From: Brettanomyces bruxellensis
Lineage: Eukaryota; Ascomycota; Pichiomycetes; Pichiales; Pichiaceae
Direction of reading: 5' to 3'
DNA length: 64,000 bases
NCBI RefSeq assembly: GCF_011074885.1
Contig: NC_054683.1
Coordinates: 372,001-436,000, forward strand
A program made the translations under genes and the position numbers. Under the pieces are notes generated by a model. The model saw only the letters and a list, made by a program, of their open reading frames with translations, ran no database searches and had not been told where the DNA came from. This document shows, in pieces, positions 62,092 through 64,000 of the stretch; position 1 is the first letter of the stretch, and each line of letters opens with the position of its first letter.

Positions 62092-63693
62092 ATGTGGAGA
62101 ATATCATCCCTTTGGAAACCGGCGGTGGTTAATCAGAGAAACAAGAAGTCGGCCACAATTCCAATTTTGAATGTGTTCGATATTTACGGACGGAATTTTC
62201 TATTCGCATGGCTTGGATTTTTGGTTTGCTTTTTGTCCTGGTTTGGAGTTCCTCCTCTTATGACTAAAATGATCAAGCGTGATTTGAAGCTTACAGCAGT
62301 TGACATCGCCAATAATAACATATGTGGTTTGTCTGCCACTCTTTTGGGCCGGTTTGTTATGGGCCCTGTGTGTGACAGATACGGTCCACGTTGGGGAATG
62401 ATCTCAATCCTTTTGATTGGTGCTATCCCTACAGCGTTTATGCCGTTAGTGAACAATGTCTCCGGATTGCATGCAATAAGATTTTTCATTAGTATTTTAG
62501 GTTCATCATTTGTTTGTTGCGCTCAATATGTTAATGCCTTTTTTGACAACAATATTATCGGTACCGCCAATGCAGTTGCTGCAGGTTGGGGAAATTCCGG
62601 GGCTGGTATTGCCTTTTTTGTCATGCCTGCCATTGCAAGTGCGCTTCTTAATAACGATGGCTATTCTCTACACAAAGCTTGGTCTTTATCCTTTGTTATT
62701 GGTCCGTTCTTAATATTGCTGTTTGTCGCTTTCTTGCTTCTCTTTTTTGGACAAGATTGCCCAATGGGAAAATGGTCGCGAAGGAGTGATATTCTCGGTG
62801 TTAATCAGAACAACACGCTCATTAAAACTGTTTCTCTCTCTAAGCACGGAAAAGTCCTTTCAATTACGGCATCTGCTGTTGGAGTGACTGGTGTCGATGA
62901 TCCGGCTGCTGCTAATAAGATTTTGGTGAATAAAGATTCGAATGATGAAAAGAAATACCTCAACGACGAAGCTCAGGATAGCGAGGAAAACGACGTGGAT
63001 ATCGAAGACCTTATCAGTAAGGATGAAATTATCAGAGATCCAACGTTTTGGGACGTTGCCAAAATATCATTTGCACCCCGTACGCTTTTGTGTGCTTTGC
63101 CGTATCTTACTACCTTTGGTACAGAGCTTGCTGTTGAATCCATCTTATCCGCTTTGTATGAACAGCATGAAAAGTTATGGCCGATGAAAAAAGCGGGCGA
63201 TTGGGCATCTATGATGGGCTTATTAAATGTTGTCACTAGACCTCTTGGAGGATTTATTTCAGATATTTTGTATCATCATTTCAAAAGTACGAAAGCTAAA
63301 AAGTTCTGGATGCTTTTCTGCGGTGTTGTGCAGGGTATCTTTTTAATCTGGATAGGTTTTAGACCTCATCTTAGTATAGCTGGATTAATTACTGCACTTT
63401 CGTTCATGGCATTGTTTATGGAGATGGCCAATGGTGCTAATTTCGCTGTCGTTCCATTCATTAACAAAGCACATACCGGATTGATTAGCGGATCCACGGG
63501 TGCATTCGGAAATGCAGGTGGTATTTTTTTCAGTTTGGTTTTCAGATTTACTATCGTTAACGGAAAAAACAACTACTTCAGAGGCTTTTGGATCATTGGA
63601 ATTTGTTCTATCGTCGTGAACTTGGCTGTTTGCTTGATTCCAATCAGAGAGGAAAGACCAAAGAAAATCAGAACTGAGATGTCTTGTGCTTAA
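62092..63693 (+). CDS. YNT1: High-affinity nitrate transporter (NNP/NRT2 family)
   Basis: Plasma-membrane MFS permease for nitrate/nitrite. The start at ATG 62092 (MWRISSLWKPAVVNQRNKKS) gives 533 residues; the frame extends a few codons upstream without ATG. Twelve spans. Signatures: FLVCFLSWFGVPPLMTKMIK (first span with the family's FHxxWxxFFxxF-like aromatic start), RFVMGPVCDRYGPRWGM (MFS loop motif), and the two nitrate-signature glycine helices VAAGWGNSGAGIAFFVMP (span 5) and STGAFGNAGGIFFSLVFRF (span 11). The central cytosolic loop (DSNDEKKYLNDEAQDSEEND) is long, acidic and Ser-rich as in Hansenula/Ogataea Ynt1. In nitrate-assimilating yeasts YNT1 clusters with YNR1, YNI1 and YNA genes; the window ends before any such partner on the right, and none is on the left. 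Confidence 0.93.
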   Translation: MWRISSLWKPAVVNQRNKKSATIPILNVFDIYGRNFLFAWLGFLVCFLSWFGVPPLMTKMIKRDLKLTAVDIANNNICGLSATLLGRFVMGPVCDRYGPRWGMISILLIGAIPTAFMPLVNNVSGLHAIRFFISILGSSFVCCAQYVNAFFDNNIIGTANAVAAGWGNSGAGIAFFVMPAIASALLNNDGYSLHKAWSLSFVIGPFLILLFVAFLLLFFGQDCPMGKWSRRSDILGVNQNNTLIKTVSLSKHGKVLSITASAVGVTGVDDPAAANKILVNKDSNDEKKYLNDEAQDSEENDVDIEDLISKDEIIRDPTFWDVAKISFAPRTLLCALPYLTTFGTELAVESILSALYEQHEKLWPMKKAGDWASMMGLLNVVTRPLGGFISDILYHHFKSTKAKKFWMLFCGVVQGIFLIWIGFRPHLSIAGLITALSFMALFMEMANGANFAVVPFINKAHTGLISGSTGAFGNAGGIFFSLVFRFTIVNGKNNYFRGFWIIGICSIVVNLAVCLIPIREERPKKIRTEMSCA

Positions 63694-64000
63694 AGTGTCT
63701 TTGTCCGAATAAATATTAACACAAGATATACAGTTTAAAATTACGATATTTGAGTCACCCTTTTTGGGAGTTTTAGAGTATCTGTCTAAAATATAATGCA
63801 TGAAATTTTGTGTACTCATCCTAGTTGGCTAATAAAAGGGACTGATATGAAGGAAATATATGTTGATGGTAGCGTAAAAATTATCCAGCATCTGATTAAA
63901 GTTTATTTAAACGTGTTCTATGAACGTAGTAAAAATATGGTTGCTAGCAGATATCCCTTAAAGCCTTTCTGTATAGGATCAAAGAGTTCGAATGTTTTTA
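63694..64000. other. 3' flank of nitrate transporter
   Basis: AT-rich 307 bases to the window end with no gene seen. A partner gene of a nitrate cluster could start beyond the edge. Confidence 0.4.

Noticed and set aside
1..64000. CRISPR arrays, rRNA, further tRNAs
   Set aside because: No regularly spaced direct repeats with unique spacers, no rRNA core sequences, and no second B-box with a foldable cloverleaf were found; the minisatellites here are head to tail without spacers.

Overview
This window is nuclear DNA of a budding yeast (Saccharomycotina). Every confident gene is a fungal housekeeping gene. Seven spliceosomal introns can be placed; all have yeast 5' splice sites (GTAAGT, GTATGT or GTACGT) and all except perhaps none lack the exact TACTAAC branch site. 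The gene set (maltase, NNP-type nitrate transporter, xylose-reductase-type aldo-keto reductase, DUF1989 protein) and modest AT-richness suggest a methylotroph/Brettanomyces-type yeast (Pichiaceae and relatives, for example Brettanomyces/Dekkera or Ogataea). That placement is an inference; no rDNA or marker allows a firm species call.

Positions 1-45,700 are ordinary, gene-dense chromosome. In order: DLD1 (D-lactate dehydrogenase, broken by a frameshift), HCR1 (eIF3j), a DUF1989 gene (also frameshifted), an MCH-type monocarboxylate-like transporter, UMP1, a SMY2/SYH1 GYF protein, SEC66, LOA1, an unrecognised coiled-coil protein, PNS1, XYL1-like aldo-keto reductase, NIT3, AIM32, LYS2, NOT3/NOT5, LTP1, TFB3, POL32, MET8, a NAM8/NGR1 three-RRM protein, a probable AME1/CENP-U kinetochore protein (frameshifted), ERV14 and a tRNA-Gln(CUG). 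Introns were reconstructed in HCR1, UMP1 (two), SMY2, NOT3/5, LTP1 and MET8. Several start codons therefore lie well upstream of the longest open frames.

Positions 45,735-64,000 are accessory in character: gene-poor, AT-rich and repeat-bearing. A Ty3/gypsy relic sits directly upstream of the tRNA-Gln. It has an LTR of about 1.23 kb bounded by TGTAA/TTACA, then a decayed integrase. A possible gag-like fragment follows on the other strand, then a NAD(P)-binding (NmrA-like) protein and a secreted acid-sphingomyelinase-like phosphodiesterase. A dispersed repeat of about 200 bp occurs three times (50.06, 54.20 and, inverted, 55.99 kb). After about 5 kb with no gene come a maltase (alpha-glucosidase), decayed coding fragments and a nitrate transporter preceded by GATAAG sites. 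The right part looks like a subtelomere-like nutrient-utilisation region.

No CRISPR, prokaryotic or viral system was found. The most unusual items are the three single-base frame breaks in otherwise well-conserved genes, the tRNA-linked Ty3-type LTR with an internal tandem duplication, the unnamed three-copy dispersed repeat, and the orphan coiled-coil protein with a 15-residue repeat.
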